The notes below the pieces were generated by a model that was not told the DNA's origin, did not search any database, and saw only the letters and a list, made by a program, of their open reading frames with translations. A stretch of DNA of 64,000 nucleotides from Candidatus Bathyarchaeota archaeon. GTDB taxonomy: Archaea; Thermoproteota; Bathyarchaeia; Bathyarchaeales; Bathycorpusculaceae. A program made the translations under genes and the position numbers. The DNA lies in NCBI GenBank assembly GCA_026014465.1, contig JAOZID010000010.1:1-64000 (forward strand), given 5' to 3'. Shown piece by piece: positions 62,999-64,000 of the stretch. How positions within the stretch are numbered: position 1 is the stretch's first letter; every line of letters begins with the position of its first letter.

Positions 62999-63267
62999 AT
63001 GCAGCCTAATTTGAAGTTTTGCCAAAGTTGTGGCATGCCCCTAACACAGCAGGAACTGTTTGGAACCCAAGCCGACGGCTCTAAAACCCAAAAATACTGT
63101 TTGTACTGCTACAAAGACGGCAAATTCCTAATCCCAACGCTACAGTGGAGCAGATGGTAGAGATTTCTGCTAAAGGCTGGTCTGACAACGACCCAAGCGT
63201 CACTTACGAGCAGGCAAAAGCTGAAATGTCACTGATGCTGCCACGGCTAGAACGCTGGCGAAAATAA
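62999..63267 (+). pseudogene. zinc-ribbon protein gene with frameshift
   Basis: The reading frame begins MQPNLKFCQSCGMPLTQQEL, continues with KYCLYCYKDGKF and stops at 63158 after IPTLQWSRW. In another frame the expected continuation is present: NATVEQMVEISAKGWSDNDP then SVTYEQAKAEMSLMLPRLER and a stop at 63265. Together they rebuild the small zinc-ribbon family with four cysteines (CQSC, CLYC) and a helical C-terminus. A single missing base near 63130-63136 (CTAATCCCAAC) explains the break. It is either a recent pseudogene or a sequencing/assembly error. Confidence 0.7.
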
Positions 63268-63337
63268 CCTTATCCGTACCCGCAAACTGTGGGCAACCCT
63301 TCTTTTTTGTTTTTGCTGTTTTGTGGAAGCTGATTTT

Positions 63338-63835
63338 TTAGGCAGGGTTAGTTGCTGCTGTTGTTTTGTTGGTTAAGGTGTGTGCGAAAGTTTGGGCGTT
63401 TTGTAGGTCTTTGCTGTTTGGGTGTCCTTTGTTTACTCCGCCAAAGAGTTTGAAGATTTTATAGTAGTCGCTAAAGCCGCGGCAGGCGTATTCGCCGATT
63501 ATGCTGTAGCTTTTGCTTTCTAGTTTTTTGCGTAGGGTTTTGTGGTAAGTGTTTTTGTAGATGCTGATTCTGCCCATGGTTGAGAAGATGAATGCTTGTT
63601 TGCCGCCTCGGGGCAGCTTATCCACAAGACTTAGCAGGCTTTGATGGTGGTTGCCAAAAAAGATGCCTGAGCCAAACCCAACTAAATCGTATTCGCCAAG
63701 GGACTCCGCGGTGGTTTCATGTGGAGCTACAACCTGCGCGTCCAGCACGTCTGCGATAGCTTTTGCAATCTTCAACGTATTTCCTTTGTACGTTGAAACA
63801 CAGACGACTATAGCTTTCACGTCTTCTTTCTCCAC
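63338..63835 (-). CDS. flavodoxin domain protein
   Basis: A 165-residue flavodoxin-fold FMN protein: VKAIVVCVSTYKGNTLKIAK is the phosphate-binding loop region (STYKGNT), YDLVGFGSGIFFGNHH the second loop and FIFSTMGRIS the third, followed by GYACRGF-like GEYACRGFSDYYKIFKLFGG. It is of the type called flavodoxin domain protein or HemG-like, and may act in electron transfer. GTG start. Monocistronic. Confidence 0.9.
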   Translation of the reverse strand: MEKEDVKAIVVCVSTYKGNTLKIAKAIADVLDAQVVAPHETTAESLGEYDLVGFGSGIFFGNHHQSLLSLVDKLPRGGKQAFIFSTMGRISIYKNTYHKTLRKKLESKSYSIIGEYACRGFSDYYKIFKLFGGVNKGHPNSKDLQNAQTFAHTLTNKTTAATNPA

Positions 63836-63903
63836 GTTACCGTAAAACTTTGAGTAAATAAGCCTTATTCGCTAACCAGAAAGCCTCAAGATACCGTTTA
63901 TGG

Positions 63904-64000
63904 TCAAGCGTTACGGTCTTGGCTAGACGCATCATTAATGTAAACTGTGACCAACGCAGCCAAAACAACCAATGCGCCAACAGGAAGAAGCACTCCAAAC
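63904..64000 (-). CDS. C-terminal end of a membrane protein, partial
   Basis: A minus-strand frame runs out of the window. Its last 32 residues, FGVLLPVGALVVLAALVTVY then INDASSQDRNA, form a terminal transmembrane helix with short polar tail. Identity cannot be determined from this piece. Confidence 0.5.
   Translation of the reverse strand, partial: FGVLLPVGALVVLAALVTVYINDASSQDRNA

Noticed and set aside
55180-64000. Direct repeat of the tRNA-Val 3' end as an att site
   Set aside because: I looked for a second GGTCCGGCCCACC-like sequence to the right and saw none within the window.

Overview
The window looks archaeal. It opens with the last 50 nt of a 16S rRNA whose 3' end carries the anti-Shine-Dalgarno CACCTCC. 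It encodes sn-glycerol-1-phosphate dehydrogenase (archaeal lipid backbone), an archaeal FKBP, an archaeal replicative-type DNA ligase, a TRAM-domain protein, TrmB- and winged-helix-type regulators, and BRE/TATA promoters. Gene content and the C-terminal membrane anchors of secreted proteins suggest an uncultured TACK lineage, most likely Bathyarchaeia; this is an inference. No 23S follows the 16S, so the rRNA genes are probably unlinked. Layout 1-20 kb: a TRAM protein, an iron operon (dtxR-like, feoA, feoB, small membrane protein), cupin, FKBP, G1P dehydrogenase, pyrB, an unusual winged-helix/ATP-cone/NrdD fusion, pyrH, then a small regulator, membrane protein and MacB-type ABC exporter sharing an inverted-repeat operator, followed by a methyltransferase, Nudix, nadA, nikR, thioredoxin and DNA ligase. 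Layout 20-36 kb: redox and stress proteins (FMN split barrel, HIT, Rieske, OsmC, VOC), a MarR-controlled ABC exporter with a clear operator, an MshEN-glycosyltransferase fusion, two paralogous secreted proteins with an identical promoter (one with a 148-residue Thr-Pro stalk), then a compact minus-strand NHEJ operon (RibD-like reductase, LigD-type polymerase, Ku, ligase fused to a C-terminal 3'-phosphoesterase, DUF72) and a rubredoxin-TPP enzyme fusion. Layout 36-53.4 kb: mostly housekeeping and metabolism (Lon-like protease, pyrG, CBS protein, flippase-like protein, RimI-like GNAT, malic enzyme, glutamine cyclotransferase, OB-fold protein with RGG tail, TrmB regulator, ClC channel, MetE-like enzyme, HtrA with an overlapping 41-aa microprotein). 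Layout 53.4-64 kb: an accessory-looking segment around tRNA-Val(GAC), with a DUF5648 protein, a two-gene operon encoding an 1162-aa and a 340-aa protein of unknown function, an AT-rich gene with a HEPN-like RNHFVH motif, small zinc-ribbon genes (one frameshifted), a YbjQ protein, a flavodoxin, and the C-terminus of a membrane protein. The main candidates for undescribed biology are the 1162/340-aa operon with its neighbours, the rubredoxin-TPP fusion, the Lig-PE NHEJ operon, a dispersed C-tract/CTGCATAC intergenic repeat family, and several small genes with good ribosome-binding sites that ordinary annotation would miss.
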